Assembly (NCBI RefSeq): GCF_019904235.1
Contig: NZ_CP063202.1
Span: 2,914,001-2,978,000 of the forward strand
Length of the DNA stretch: 64,000 bases
Direction of reading: 5' to 3'
Source: Erythrobacter sp. SCSIO 43205
GTDB taxonomy: Bacteria > Pseudomonadota > Alphaproteobacteria > Sphingomonadales > Sphingomonadaceae
Of the stretch, positions 35,874-45,041 are shown one piece after another (positions within the stretch are counted from its first letter, which is position 1; every line of letters begins with the position of its first letter). Made by a program: the position numbers and the translations under genes. The notes beneath the pieces were generated by a model. It did not search any database. It saw nothing but the letters and a program-made list of their open reading frames with translations, and was not told where the DNA came from.

Positions 35874-35878
35874 TACGT

Positions 35879-36742
35879 TTAGCCTTTGCGGAAAACAGTG
35901 CCGCCCACCGTGGTGAGAGCAAAGTCAGAAGCGTTGATTGTCTCGGAATGACCGAGGAATAGGAAACCACCGGGCGCCAATTGCTTGCACAGACGCTTAA
36001 CAACCGCGCTTTGAGTTTCCTTTTCGAAGTATATCAATACATTGCGGCAGAAAATCACATCGACAGGTTCGCCAATGGGATAGTGACTATCCATCAAGTT
36101 CAGCCTGCCAAACGATACCTTTTGGCGCAGTTTGGGCACGATGCGCACGTCGCCTCGCGCCGGATCCTTCGCTTCCAGCACATAGCGTTTTCGCAAATCA
36201 GACGAGACTGGCTCGACCATCTCTTTTGGATAAATGCCTTTCAGCCCTGTATTCAATACGTTGGAGTCTATGTCTGTCGCCAGAACGCGATAATCCGGGC
36301 CGCCATTTTTCAAGGCGAAATCATCAAGCACCATGGCAAGCGTGTATGGCTCCGCACCAGTAGAACAGGCCGCGCTCCAACAACGGATCGAACGGCGTCC
36401 CTCGTCCCGATATGCTGGCAGGAGCGTATCGCTCAGGTACTCGAAATGGCGTGGCTCGCGAAAAAAGTCGGTCTTGTTGGTTGTGACCGAATTGAGGAGG
36501 TGATTGATCTCGCTTCGTGGAGCATCCTTCCCCAGAACATACGAACAATAGGCATCAAAACTGGGAAGACCACAGGCTTGAACCCGCTTGCGCAGCCGGC
36601 CTTCCAGCATGGTCTGTTTCGACGCTGGCATTTTGATGCCAGCTTCAGATTGGATTAGATTGGCAAGCGCCTTGAAATGCCGTGGACTGATCCTGTCCGC
36701 GTGGGCGACCGGAGCGGCTTTGGTTGCTGCTGTTGCTGACAT
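35879..36742 (-). CDS. cheR: CheR, chemoreceptor glutamate methyltransferase
   Basis: This 287-residue protein has an N-terminal helical CheR domain ([26 protein letters not shown]) and a SAM-binding domain ([27 protein letters not shown]-like [24 protein letters not shown]). The conserved [13 protein letters not shown] loop is present. It adds methyl groups to receptor glutamates. It sits between the receptor gene and cheB, after an 85-base gap. Confidence 0.95.
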   Translation of the reverse strand: MSATAATKAAPVAHADRISPRHFKALANLIQSEAGIKMPASKQTMLEGRLRKRVQACGLPSFDAYCSYVLGKDAPRSEINHLLNSVTTNKTDFFREPRHFEYLSDTLLPAYRDEGRRSIRCWSAACSTGAEPYTLAMVLDDFALKNGGPDYRVLATDIDSNVLNTGLKGIYPKEMVEPVSSDLRKRYVLEAKDPARGDVRIVPKLRQKVSFGRLNLMDSHYPIGEPVDVIFCRNVLIYFEKETQSAVVKRLCKQLAPGGFLFLGHSETINASDFALTTVGGTVFRKG

Positions 36743-36827
36743 GATGAAAACTCCAGAATGTCAATGAGGCCCCGGTCTTCCGGACCGCCGCAAAGCGATC
36801 CGGAAGTGATCGGGTGTCTCGCTGGAA

Positions 36828-39017
36828 CTAAGCTGCGCGTCCGAAATCGAAATCTTCGAAGTCGTCCCCGCCTGTCGTCATGTCGAGCGCAAAGCCCGCC
36901 GCTCGCTCTTGCTGTTCTGCGACAGAGTTCGTGCTCGGAACGCTTTTGCGAGCGGGTGCGGATGGCCGAGCTTCCGCCTTTTTAGCCCTGCCCTTTGTCG
37001 CCGGAGCAGAAGACTGGCGCGTGAGGCCGTCGAGCTGGAAGAAAGCAATAGAGCCTTGCAGTTCTTCTGCTTGCGATGCCAGCTCTTCTGATGTGGTCGA
37101 GATCGTCTCTGAAGCACCAGCGTTCTGCTGAATGACTTTATCCAGCTGCTGAATGGCTTCGTTGATCTGCGCGGCACCGATGTCCTGTTCGCGGCAAGCG
37201 GCGCTGATTTCGGTTACCAGTTCGGCTGTGCGGTGAATGTCCGGCACAAGCTTGGTCAACATCTCACCAGCTTCGGCGGCGGCTGTCAGCGTATCGGTGG
37301 AAACGGCGCTGATCTCGGCAGCAGATGCCTGACTGCGTTCAGCAAGCTTGCGCACCTCAGATGCCACGACCGCAAACCCTTTTCCGTGTTCACCTGCGCG
37401 GGCAGCCTCAACTGCGGCGTTCAAGGCGAGCAGATCAGTCTGGCGTGCAATCTCCTGCACGATCCCGATCTTGTCAGCGATTGTGCTCATTGCAGCAACA
37501 GCCTTCTCGACAGCGACACCTGACAATTCTGCATCACGCGAGGATTGGCGAGCGATCTGTTCGGTTTGCGCAGCGTTATCGGCATTCTGTTTGATGTTGG
37601 CAGCCATCTGTTCCATCGACGCAGATGCTTCTTCAGCCGAGGCGGCCTGTTCCGTCGCACCTTCAGATAACTCTTCAGAACTGATGGCGAGCTGATTGCT
37701 TCCTTGTGCGACATTGGCGGAGGCATTGCTGACATTGGTGGCGAAGTTGCGCAGATTGTCGATCAATGAGTTGATCGCATCCCTCATCTTCTGATGATCG
37801 CCTTGACAGTCGATCTCGACTTTTTCTTTCAGATTGCCGTTACTCGCGAGCGTCAGCACCCGGTTGCCTTCGGCAATCGGATCAATAATGGCATCAAGCA
37901 TCCCGTTGATGCCACGCACCAGCTCCGCAAAATCACCCACGAAACGCTTGTCATTTCCGCGCTCCGACAAACGGCCTTCAGTGGAAGAAGCGATCAAGGA
38001 CTGGATTTCCGCAGTGATCTCACGCAGGTTTTTGCGCAAGGTTTCGATCGTGTCGTTGATGAACGCCTTCTTGCCGGGGAATTGCTCAAGCGGTGCGTCA
38101 AAATTACCTTCGCCGAATTCTTTGACGCAGGCCATCGCCTTCTTTTTCACATCGATGTGGGCTGCGACCATGTCATTCACGCCGCGCGCCACGACGTTGA
38201 AGTCGCCTTTGAATTTGTCGGCATTGAGGATGACGTCGATATCGCCCTTATCGTGTTCGGCGGCCATGTGGTTCATCTCGTGGATGAGGCCCTGCAGGTT
38301 GCCACGAAGCGTCTCGATGATCTCGTTGATGAAGGCTTTCTTGCCCGGAAGCTGTTCCATCTTCGCTTCGAAATTGCCTTCGCCAAATTCTTTGACGCAG
38401 GCCATGGCCTTTTTCTTCACGTCAATGTGGGCTGCGACCATGTCATTCACGCCGCGCGCCACGACGTTGAAATCACCTTTGAACTTGTCGGCATTGACAG
38501 TGACGTCGATATCACCCTTTTCGTGTTCAGCGGCCATGTGATTCATCTCGTCGATGAGCCCTTTCACATTGCCACGCAAGGTTTCAATCGTGTCGTTGAT
38601 GAAGGCTTTCTTGCCGGGCAACTGTTCCATCGGCGCATCGAAATTGCCGACCGAGAATTCCTTCACACAGGCCATCGCCTGTTTTTTGACAGAAATATGC
38701 GCGTTGACGAGATCGTTGATCCCCGTCGCCATCTCGGCATATTTTCCGCGGAACTGGCCTGTGGGAATGACCACATCAATATCGCCGCGATCATGTTCGT
38801 CAGCCATATGTTTCATAGCGTGATCAAGCGCGCCGACGGGCGACAGAGCGCTGTCGATCAGGCGGTTGATGGCTTCCAGGATTTCTCCACCCTCGCCTTG
38901 GGCAGCTGACGTGTCGCACCGCCGCGCAATGTCGCCGGCAGCGAGTGCGGTTTCGGCGCGGGCAATCTCTGAGAGCACCTGCTGGGTGTCCACATTGGCA
39001 AAGAGGTTCAGCGGCAT
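36828..39017 (-). CDS. Cytosolic methyl-accepting chemotaxis protein with tandem HAMP-like repeats
   Basis: This 729-residue receptor has no membrane span. After 60 residues come three 90-residue units (64-153, 154-243, 244-333), each with [22 protein letters not shown] and [18 protein letters not shown]. Such units look like poly-HAMP/PAS-like signalling linkers. A further HAMP-like segment precedes the signalling hairpin, whose tip is [21 protein letters not shown] followed by [15 protein letters not shown] (about residues 520-560). The C-terminal tail ends [12 protein letters not shown], holding a pentapeptide-like DFEDF (719-723). It probably senses a cytoplasmic signal; the ligand is unknown. 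Confidence 0.85.
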   Translation of the reverse strand: MPLNLFANVDTQQVLSEIARAETALAAGDIARRCDTSAAQGEGGEILEAINRLIDSALSPVGALDHAMKHMADEHDRGDIDVVIPTGQFRGKYAEMATGINDLVNAHISVKKQAMACVKEFSVGNFDAPMEQLPGKKAFINDTIETLRGNVKGLIDEMNHMAAEHEKGDIDVTVNADKFKGDFNVVARGVNDMVAAHIDVKKKAMACVKEFGEGNFEAKMEQLPGKKAFINEIIETLRGNLQGLIHEMNHMAAEHDKGDIDVILNADKFKGDFNVVARGVNDMVAAHIDVKKKAMACVKEFGEGNFDAPLEQFPGKKAFINDTIETLRKNLREITAEIQSLIASSTEGRLSERGNDKRFVGDFAELVRGINGMLDAIIDPIAEGNRVLTLASNGNLKEKVEIDCQGDHQKMRDAINSLIDNLRNFATNVSNASANVAQGSNQLAISSEELSEGATEQAASAEEASASMEQMAANIKQNADNAAQTEQIARQSSRDAELSGVAVEKAVAAMSTIADKIGIVQEIARQTDLLALNAAVEAARAGEHGKGFAVVASEVRKLAERSQASAAEISAVSTDTLTAAAEAGEMLTKLVPDIHRTAELVTEISAACREQDIGAAQINEAIQQLDKVIQQNAGASETISTTSEELASQAEELQGSIAFFQLDGLTRQSSAPATKGRAKKAEARPSAPARKSVPSTNSVAEQQERAAGFALDMTTGGDDFEDFDFGRAA
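38019..38828 (-). repeat. Three tandem 270-bp coding repeats
   Basis: Units at 38559-38828, 38289-38558 and 38019-38288 encode the 90-residue repeats of the receptor. The second and third units are nearly identical in protein and share an identical DNA stretch of more than 40 bases, so recent duplication or gene conversion is likely. Confidence 0.85.
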
Positions 39018-39104
39018 ATTTCAGTTCCTCCAGTGTTCGTCGGAGCAAAGTTGCCGCCGACAATGTTTGTTAAACAGTGCGTCAAATTCAGATCGCAAAG
39101 ACAG

Positions 39105-39587
39105 TCAGGCCGCCCAGTCGAAACCGGCGAGCATCGAAGTTCCTTCATTGGTGAAAATTCGCACGACATCGATGATCAGCACGAAGCCGTCATCACGTCG
39201 AAGAACAGCGGTGATATAATCGCTGTCCCACTGCACGCCGATGTCAGGTGCCTTTTCTAGCTTGGCGGTTTCAAAGCTGCTGACGGACAGAACCTTGTCG
39301 ATCACCACGCCCAGTGTGAGCACGCGGTCTTCAAGCTCGACATCCAGGATCAGGATGCGCGTGGCCAGCGTGGGCTCAACTGATGGCAAGCCGAGGCGGC
39401 GCCTGAAATCGACCGTGGGCACCCCTTGTCCGCGCACGTCGGTCAGACCAAGGAAATGGGACGGACCATTGGGTACGTGGCTGGGCGGCGCATAGTCGAG
39501 GATTTCGCGCACCATTTTTACCGGAACCGCGAATACTTCATCGGCAAGGCCAAATTCGACCACCTGGACTTCGGTTTCGTCGTTCAA
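39105..39587 (-). CDS. cheW: CheW-type coupling protein (second copy)
   Basis: This 160-residue CheW-domain protein (VQVVEFGLADEVFAVPVKMVREIL, FLGLTDVRGQGVPTVDFRRRLGL, LGVVIDKVLSVSSFE) links receptors to CheA. It overlaps the first cheW by four bases. The two copies are clearly different in sequence, suggesting distinct partners, perhaps the two receptor-like proteins of the operon. Confidence 0.92.
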   Translation of the reverse strand: MNDETEVQVVEFGLADEVFAVPVKMVREILDYAPPSHVPNGPSHFLGLTDVRGQGVPTVDFRRRLGLPSVEPTLATRILILDVELEDRVLTLGVVIDKVLSVSSFETAKLEKAPDIGVQWDSDYITAVLRRDDGFVLIIDVVRIFTNEGTSMLAGFDWAA

Positions 39588-40126
39588 TTCAAACCTCCCT
39601 TTGCCCGGATTGCGCCGGAAGCGCGTTTGACGCTTTCAAAAATGGCATTGAGATCCGGCAGCACGACCACGCCTTCATTGGTGCGAACGAACTCGCGCAC
39701 ATAATGGCGCGGCCATCGCAGACCGAGCACCGGTGGCTCGGATGAATTGCTGCGCGACAAGGTAGTAACCTCGTGAACCTTGTCAGTGCGCAGGCCGACA
39801 TGGGTTGCTTCGCCCGCACTTTCGATCTCGATCACCACGATGCGGCTATCGACCGTTGGGGGATCGAGCGGCATCCCGAAGGCGATCCTCAGATCTGCGA
39901 GGGGAATAATCTTACCGCGAAAGTTGATGACACTTGGAACCAATGAAGGGGCACCGGGCACGCGTGTTTCCGGCAAGAGATCAAGGATTTCCCGGATCAT
40001 AACAGCTTCGACCGCGAGACATTCTTCACCGATGTTAAAGGTGAGCACTTCGAGCTGGTCGTCGGCGTCCCAATTGGACCGGTTTGCAACCGCAGGTTCG
40101 ACAAGAGCAATAGAAGTCTGGTTCAT
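39584..40126 (-). CDS. cheW: CheW-type coupling protein (first copy)
   Basis: This 180-residue CheW-domain protein has an N-terminal extension of about 25 residues before LEVLTFNIGEECLAVEAVMIREIL. The core VPSVINFRGKIIPLADLRIAFGM and VGLRTDKVHEVTTLS is typical. It starts five bases after the cheA stop and overlaps the next cheW by four. Confidence 0.92.
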   Translation of the reverse strand: MNQTSIALVEPAVANRSNWDADDQLEVLTFNIGEECLAVEAVMIREILDLLPETRVPGAPSLVPSVINFRGKIIPLADLRIAFGMPLDPPTVDSRIVVIEIESAGEATHVGLRTDKVHEVTTLSRSNSSEPPVLGLRWPRHYVREFVRTNEGVVVLPDLNAIFESVKRASGAIRAKGGLN

Positions 40127-40131
40127 GACAC

Positions 40132-42147
40132 TTACCCGGCAGCGCGAAGCCGCTCCTCCTCTTCCTCATGCTGTCCAAGAGCCACGAGCTGAACAACGTC
40201 GAGGATCAAAGCCACGCTTCCGTCACCAAGGATCGTCGCTCCGGAAAAGCTGCTGATGTCACGGTGCATGGCCGACATGGATTTGATCACAGTCTGGTGG
40301 TTTCCGATGATCTGATCGACGACCAGACCGACCCGCTGTCCGCCAGTGGAAATGACTACGATTTTCTGAAAGCGGTCGGGTTCGGTGCCCGTATTGAACA
40401 ATTCACGCAGACGCAGGAACGGGACGAGATTATCGCGCAACTGAACCATGGAGCGACCGCGGGTCCGCAGGTCTTCATCCGCGCCCAGTTCAATACATTC
40501 CTCGACCGCGCTCAGCGGGATAACGAACTTGCTCGTGCCCACCTGCACAAGCAGGCCTTCGATGATGGCTAGGGTCAGCGGGATGTGAAGTGTGAATGTC
40601 GTTCCACTTCCCACTTCGCTGACCACGTCGATGGTGCCGCCGAGCGCATCAATGGTGCGCTTGACCACATCCATTCCGACACCGCGCCCCGAAAGATTGG
40701 TCACAGTCTCGGCGGTAGAAAATCCGGGTTCGAAAATCAGTTCAAGCGTTTCGGTGTCGCTCAACACATCGCCCGGGCTGATAATCCCGTTGGCTTCAGC
40801 CTTGGCCCGAAGCTTTTCGCGATCCATGCCGTCGCCGTCATCGCGGATGGTGATGATCACCTCTCCGCCTGCCTGTTCTGCCGACAGATAGACACTGCCG
40901 TGCGATGGTTTACCCGCCGCAGCGCGCTGATCTGCGGTTCCAATGCCGTGGTCACAGGAATTGCGAATAAGGTGAACAATCGGGTCTGCCAGGCGCTCTG
41001 ATACCGTCTTGTCGATTTCGGTGCTTTCACCCGAAGTGTGCAATTGGATGTCTTTGCCGGTTTCGGTTGCAAGGTCGTGGACCAAGCGACGGAAACGGCC
41101 GAACAGTGTCCCGACCGGCACCATCCGCAAGATCATCATGCTATCGCGCAGTTCGCTGGCGAGGCGTTCGACTTCTTCTGAAACGGCGCGCAGTGCAAGC
41201 TCTTCAGACGGGCCAGTGATGCCTGTCTCTGCAAGTTGGGCGAGGCGACTTTTCGCAATCACAAGCTCACCGACGCGGTCCATGAGGACATCAAGACGTT
41301 CCGCCGGAACACGCACGGTTTCAACCGTCGGGCGCGCCGCCTTTACCGCATTGCGATCATTTGCAGGGTCGCGAGCAACCTTGGCAGCAACCTCTTGCGC
41401 TTCGTTATTTTGGTCGACGTTTCCGGTTTCCGGGCGATCAAGCGGCTCAATCGCGATTTCCATGTCATCCATCACGAAGATGAACACATCCTCGACATCA
41501 GCCTCGCTCACCTCGCCGCGCAATTCGACTGTCCAGCCGATGTGGCATTGCACCGGGTCAAGGTCATCAAGCGCGGGAACATGGTCGCAATTGGCGACGA
41601 CCTTTGCATCGCCCAGCTCACGAAGCTCATCGAGCAAGAGCAGAGGATTGGTGCCATTGACCATTGCCTCTGGCGGAAGACTGAATGTGATGCGCCATCC
41701 GCCAGCGCGGAGCTCGCTCGTGTCGTCAGGCGCAGTGTCGCCCCCGTCCGAGGCGACTGTTGCGGCATCGCTCGACCCGATAGCAGCCTCAAGCTTGGCG
41801 AGAATTTCCCCGTCCTGTTCCTCAAGGCCAGAACCATCGCTATCGACGAGCAAACGCATATGGTCCATCGCAAGAAGGACGACCGAGACAAGTTCGCCAG
41901 TCGCTTTCACCTGGCCCTTGCGTACGCGGTCGAATGCCGTTTCCAAATGGTGGGTGAAGCCTGCCAAGGCGTCGAAGCCAAACATCGCGCCCGACCCTTT
42001 GAGGGTGTGCATCCCGCGAAAAACCTTGTCGATCAATGCGCGGCTATCGAGTTGATCCGTCAGATCAAGGAGCGCCTGTTCAACCTCTTCGAACAGGTCT
42101 TGCGCCTCGACACGGAAAGCCGCGCCCGGATCCTGTGCCTCGCTCAC
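40132..42147 (-). CDS. cheA: CheA, chemotaxis sensor histidine kinase
   Basis: This 671-residue kinase shows the standard order. The Hpt domain has phospho-His47 in FRGMHTLKGSGAMFGF. A regulator-binding-like region lies at about residues 150-240. The dimerisation domain follows (LDVLMDRVGELVIAKSRL). The ATPase domain shows HLIRNSCDHGI (N-box), IRDDGDGMD (G1) and GRGVGMDVV (G2). A C-terminal CheW-like domain (about residues 530-665) completes it. It should phosphorylate the adjacent CheY and CheB. It overlaps cheY by four bases. Confidence 0.96.
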   Translation of the reverse strand: MSEAQDPGAAFRVEAQDLFEEVEQALLDLTDQLDSRALIDKVFRGMHTLKGSGAMFGFDALAGFTHHLETAFDRVRKGQVKATGELVSVVLLAMDHMRLLVDSDGSGLEEQDGEILAKLEAAIGSSDAATVASDGGDTAPDDTSELRAGGWRITFSLPPEAMVNGTNPLLLLDELRELGDAKVVANCDHVPALDDLDPVQCHIGWTVELRGEVSEADVEDVFIFVMDDMEIAIEPLDRPETGNVDQNNEAQEVAAKVARDPANDRNAVKAARPTVETVRVPAERLDVLMDRVGELVIAKSRLAQLAETGITGPSEELALRAVSEEVERLASELRDSMMILRMVPVGTLFGRFRRLVHDLATETGKDIQLHTSGESTEIDKTVSERLADPIVHLIRNSCDHGIGTADQRAAAGKPSHGSVYLSAEQAGGEVIITIRDDGDGMDREKLRAKAEANGIISPGDVLSDTETLELIFEPGFSTAETVTNLSGRGVGMDVVKRTIDALGGTIDVVSEVGSGTTFTLHIPLTLAIIEGLLVQVGTSKFVIPLSAVEECIELGADEDLRTRGRSMVQLRDNLVPFLRLRELFNTGTEPDRFQKIVVISTGGQRVGLVVDQIIGNHQTVIKSMSAMHRDISSFSGATILGDGSVALILDVVQLVALGQHEEEEERLRAAG

Positions 42148-42509
42148 GCGCCTAACACCTTCCGCGCAACCTTGACCAATTGATCAGGGACGAATGGCTT
42201 GACGAGCCAGCCGGTTGCACCCGCTTCCTTGGCTTGAGATTTAAGTGCAGGATCACTTTCAGTGGTCAGGAATATAATCGGTGTACCAGCCTGAATGGGC
42301 AGCTTGCGGATCTCGCGGATCATTTCCAGGCCATTCATATTCGGCATATTCAGATCGGTGATGATCATGTCGAACTTGCTGGCACTAGCCGCAGCAAGGC
42401 CCTCTTTGCCGTCAGCAGCCTCAGTCACGCCATGCCCTTCGCCGGATAAAGCCATGCGGATCGCCATGCGGATCGAGGCACTGTCGTCTACAGTGAGCAC
42501 CGAAGTCAT
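42144..42509 (-). CDS. cheY: CheY, chemotaxis response regulator
   Basis: This single receiver domain has 121 residues: MTSVLTVDDSAS (acid pocket), phospho-Asp52 in MIITDLNMPNMNG, the Thr of IFLTTES and the Lys of WLVKPF. The start at 42509 overlaps the STAS gene stop by four bases (ATGA), which favours it over an in-frame GTG/ATG eight codons upstream. It is likely to bind the flagellar switch, or another output if this array is not motility-linked. Confidence 0.93.
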   Translation of the reverse strand: MTSVLTVDDSASIRMAIRMALSGEGHGVTEAADGKEGLAAASASKFDMIITDLNMPNMNGLEMIREIRKLPIQAGTPIIFLTTESDPALKSQAKEAGATGWLVKPFVPDQLVKVARKVLGA

Positions 42510-42826
42510 TGTTCGTGATCTCCCGGGAACCAAAATGTCAAAAAGTCTGAGTCCGCTTCGCTCAGGAAGCCGCCTCTTTCGAGAAGTGTGGACACCGCAG
42601 GATTGGCCGACGCTGTAAGGCTCAGTGATTTGTCACGCTCGCTTGCGTACTTGCGCGCAGATTCGACCAACTGGACAAAACACAGGTCCACCTCCGACAG
42701 TTCAGAGACGTCGAGTTCAATCTCACTATCGGACGCAATTGCATCGAGCAGGCTGATGCGGACTTGCTCGGCATTTCCGATTGTCGCGACTGGTCCGATG
42801 CTGATCTGCACGCTCTTTGTCCTCAC
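42506..42826 (-). CDS. STAS-domain protein, first gene of the chemotaxis operon
   Basis: This 106-residue protein has a STAS fold (anti-sigma-antagonist-like): VQISIGPVATIGNAEQVRISLLDAI, IELDVSELSEVDLCFVQLVESARKYA, SLSLTASANPAVSTLLERGGF. The Ser usually phosphorylated in SpoIIAA-type proteins falls where this one has DLCFVQL, so the switch residue seems missing. STAS proteins at the head of che operons are known; their role is unclear. Confidence 0.8.
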   Translation of the reverse strand: MRTKSVQISIGPVATIGNAEQVRISLLDAIASDSEIELDVSELSEVDLCFVQLVESARKYASERDKSLSLTASANPAVSTLLERGGFLSEADSDFLTFWFPGDHEQ

Positions 42827-43080
42827 ACCTACGAGAGTTGGCGTAGATAGAGGCTGGCTGTACTTATCCGCTTACTTGTGCCCTCGGTTCGTTCCCTTAG
42901 GCAATGGAAACCACTTTCTTGACCGAGGCGCTAACGGTCTGATTTTCCAAAAGACAATTGGGTGCGGATATTCTGTCCACCGCTGTCTGCGGCAATCAGA
43001 TGACGCAGGGCAGCGATGAACGCGCGAAGGTCGCCAGCGACACCAAGATGTACAAAAGAGCTTGGCGGCCAGACCTTCGT
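42827..43080. other. Intergenic region upstream of the chemotaxis operon
   Basis: These 254 bases lie between the CAP-protein stop and the STAS start. They must carry the che operon promoter, but no convincing promoter element was recognised. The part next to the CAP gene can fold into the hairpin listed at 43025-43079. Confidence 0.4.
43025..43079 (-). terminator. Long imperfect hairpin after the CAP-protein gene
   Basis: CGAAGGTC (43025-43032) pairs with GACCTTCG (43072-43079), with inner GCC/GGC and CCAAG/CTTGG pairs and a 13-base loop. It starts right after the stop codon. No U-run follows, so it may be a 3'-end stability structure and not a true intrinsic terminator. Confidence 0.35.
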
Positions 43081-44895
43081 CTAGCCGAAAAATTCGTGCG
43101 GCAGTGTGTCCATGAAATGCACCATCGCGCTGGTTTCGGCGTTGTAGGCAGTCACCGGAGTGTTACCATCACTCTGCCCGCTGGCACCACCGCCAAACCA
43201 ATCGCCAAAGGTTTCCTCGCCATATCCGTTCGCCGTGAGGTAATCGCGCACGCCTTGTTCATCCTGATAGTTGGCATAGCGGATGTTGCCATCAGCGTGC
43301 ATCAGCGCGCGCAAATATGCGGTGCCGTCGGTAAGCGCGAAGTACACTTCCCAAATGCCATCGCCATCATAATCGTCAGAGCCAAGGACGCGGTTGATGT
43401 TCTCGATCTGGAGATCGTTCTGAAAACGGCGTTGGCTATCATTCGGGCCACCGGCCACCACATCGCCCGATTGCACCAGCGGGTCGATATAGATGCCGGC
43501 AACACGCGTTTCGCCGCCCCATGAATTGTCGTTGAAATAGACGAGCCCATCCAGAGCCGTGCCAACCGTTGCAAAACGTCCGATGGCATCATTGACGAGG
43601 ATTTGATCGACATCACCATCGCCGTTCACATCGGTCGCGCCAATGCGCAGCCACGCGCCATTTCCGCCCAGCGCATTGCCGTCAAAATCAAGGATGTTGT
43701 CCATCGCCGACTGATAGACGCTTGTATCTGTCGTATCGAAATTCACGCTCACCCCGGTGCCTCGAAGGAGGCGCACGGTCTGATCGTCAAATTCCAGAAA
43801 TTCGATATTGGTGAGCGTGTCGGTTCCATTGGCGCCTGACACTTCGAACACGCCAAGCGCAGTTTGCGTGACAGAAAAGTTCGAAGCGTTGCCGTCAAAG
43901 CGCGCTGTATCGACGCCGCTGCCGCCATCGAAACTGTCATCGCCATTGTGGCCCTGAAACCACTGCGCGCCTTCGCCCGATGAAATCGTGAGACCTGCAA
44001 GCGAAATGACGACAATGTTGGTAAAGCCTTCAACGTGGCCCGATGCAGACAAACGCAAGGTGTCGCCGTTCACCACGTCCGCTTTTACATTTTCGGTCAC
44101 ATTGGTGAGCGTTAAAGATGCAGCCTGATTGGTCGCGGCTCCGCCAAAGCTCACCTCAACATTGGAGGTTTGCGAAAGCTCGATGTTGTATCCGCCTGCC
44201 GACCCGCTCGAAAATTGCTGACCGCCAACGCTGACATTGAGCGTCCCTAACCCTTCGCCCGGTGTGTAGAACTTGTCCTGATCGCTGTCTGTGTAGGCAA
44301 CACCCAGAAGGAACACCTTACCACGCGTTCCAAAATTTTGGGTGACTACCAGCGGGCCTACCTGAGTGTTGGGGTCGGTTTCTGCGGTCACCCCAATGCC
44401 GATCTCGGAATAGTTGGGGTTCATGATCGCAATGCGGTGCCCGGCAGGGTTTTGGATACCATTGGGCTCGAAGCCCCAATCGACCATAAAGCCTGCGTGC
44501 CCGTACATGATGTCCTGCGTGAAAGCGAAGACGTTTTCGGCCACCGTGAACCAGCCGGTATATCCTGCCGCCGTAATCCGGTCGCCAAGCCCCGCTTCAC
44601 CGGGCAAACGGTGGCTTTGTTCATCGGCTGCGATCATTTCGCCATTGTGCGTGCGCGCAGCCAGCGCGAGATTGTCGTTCCATGCAACAGGGGCGGTGGG
44701 CACGAGCGCTTCGAACCCGGCAAGAAGGTCGTCTGCGTCAACACCGAAAAAATCGAGCGCGGACTGAATGTTCGAAAACTTCGCGGTCAGGGGATCGTAA
44801 GACGCGATATAACGCGCCGCATTGCCCATCGGGTCAAGCCGCGTTTCGTTGATCAACTCAAGGTTGTATTGCTCAAGATCGGTTGCTGTCGACAT
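43081..44895 (-). CDS. Secreted CAP-domain protein with C-terminal calcium-binding/FG-GAP-like region
   Basis: This is a 604-residue protein without a Sec signal. Residues about 5-190 are a CAP/SCP domain (LELINETRLDP, AARTHNGEMIAADEQSHRLPGEAGLGDRI, GFEPNGIQNPAGHRIAIMNPNYSEIGIGV). The middle has an RTX-like GHNGDDSFDGGSGVDTARFDG. Asp-rich calcium-type loops follow (TDVNGDGDVDQILVND, SDDYDGDGIWEVYFA). Ending in HEFFG without a signal peptide points to type I secretion. CAP proteins with this layout are common in marine alphaproteobacteria, but their activity is unknown. The start at 44895 is preferred; 44913 is also in frame. Confidence 0.75.
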   Translation of the reverse strand: MSTATDLEQYNLELINETRLDPMGNAARYIASYDPLTAKFSNIQSALDFFGVDADDLLAGFEALVPTAPVAWNDNLALAARTHNGEMIAADEQSHRLPGEAGLGDRITAAGYTGWFTVAENVFAFTQDIMYGHAGFMVDWGFEPNGIQNPAGHRIAIMNPNYSEIGIGVTAETDPNTQVGPLVVTQNFGTRGKVFLLGVAYTDSDQDKFYTPGEGLGTLNVSVGGQQFSSGSAGGYNIELSQTSNVEVSFGGAATNQAASLTLTNVTENVKADVVNGDTLRLSASGHVEGFTNIVVISLAGLTISSGEGAQWFQGHNGDDSFDGGSGVDTARFDGNASNFSVTQTALGVFEVSGANGTDTLTNIEFLEFDDQTVRLLRGTGVSVNFDTTDTSVYQSAMDNILDFDGNALGGNGAWLRIGATDVNGDGDVDQILVNDAIGRFATVGTALDGLVYFNDNSWGGETRVAGIYIDPLVQSGDVVAGGPNDSQRRFQNDLQIENINRVLGSDDYDGDGIWEVYFALTDGTAYLRALMHADGNIRYANYQDEQGVRDYLTANGYGEETFGDWFGGGASGQSDGNTPVTAYNAETSAMVHFMDTLPHEFFG

Positions 44896-45041
44896 GGACA
44901 CACCTTCCCCCAAGGATGATTATCAGCGGGTAGAAAACTATCGTTAACTCGCTTTATGCCACCTGAATGGGGCAAAGGCGTGACTATCGCGCTAAGCAGA
45001 CCCCGCCAAAGGCGTCGGGGTAAACCACCAAAGATTGCGCC

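Noticed and set aside
38019..38828. Regular 270-bp repeats considered as a CRISPR-like or satellite array
   Set aside because: The repeats are in frame, have no unique spacers, and encode a continuous protein.
37794..38909. Long plus-strand open frame of 371 codons opposite the chemoreceptor gene
   Set aside because: It mirrors the repeat structure of the receptor coding strand, has no recognisable domain, and lies wholly within a gene with clear motifs.
41009..42183. Two long plus-strand open frames opposite cheA
   Set aside because: They are Ser/Arg-rich products of the GC-rich antisense frames. cheA has complete motifs on the other strand.
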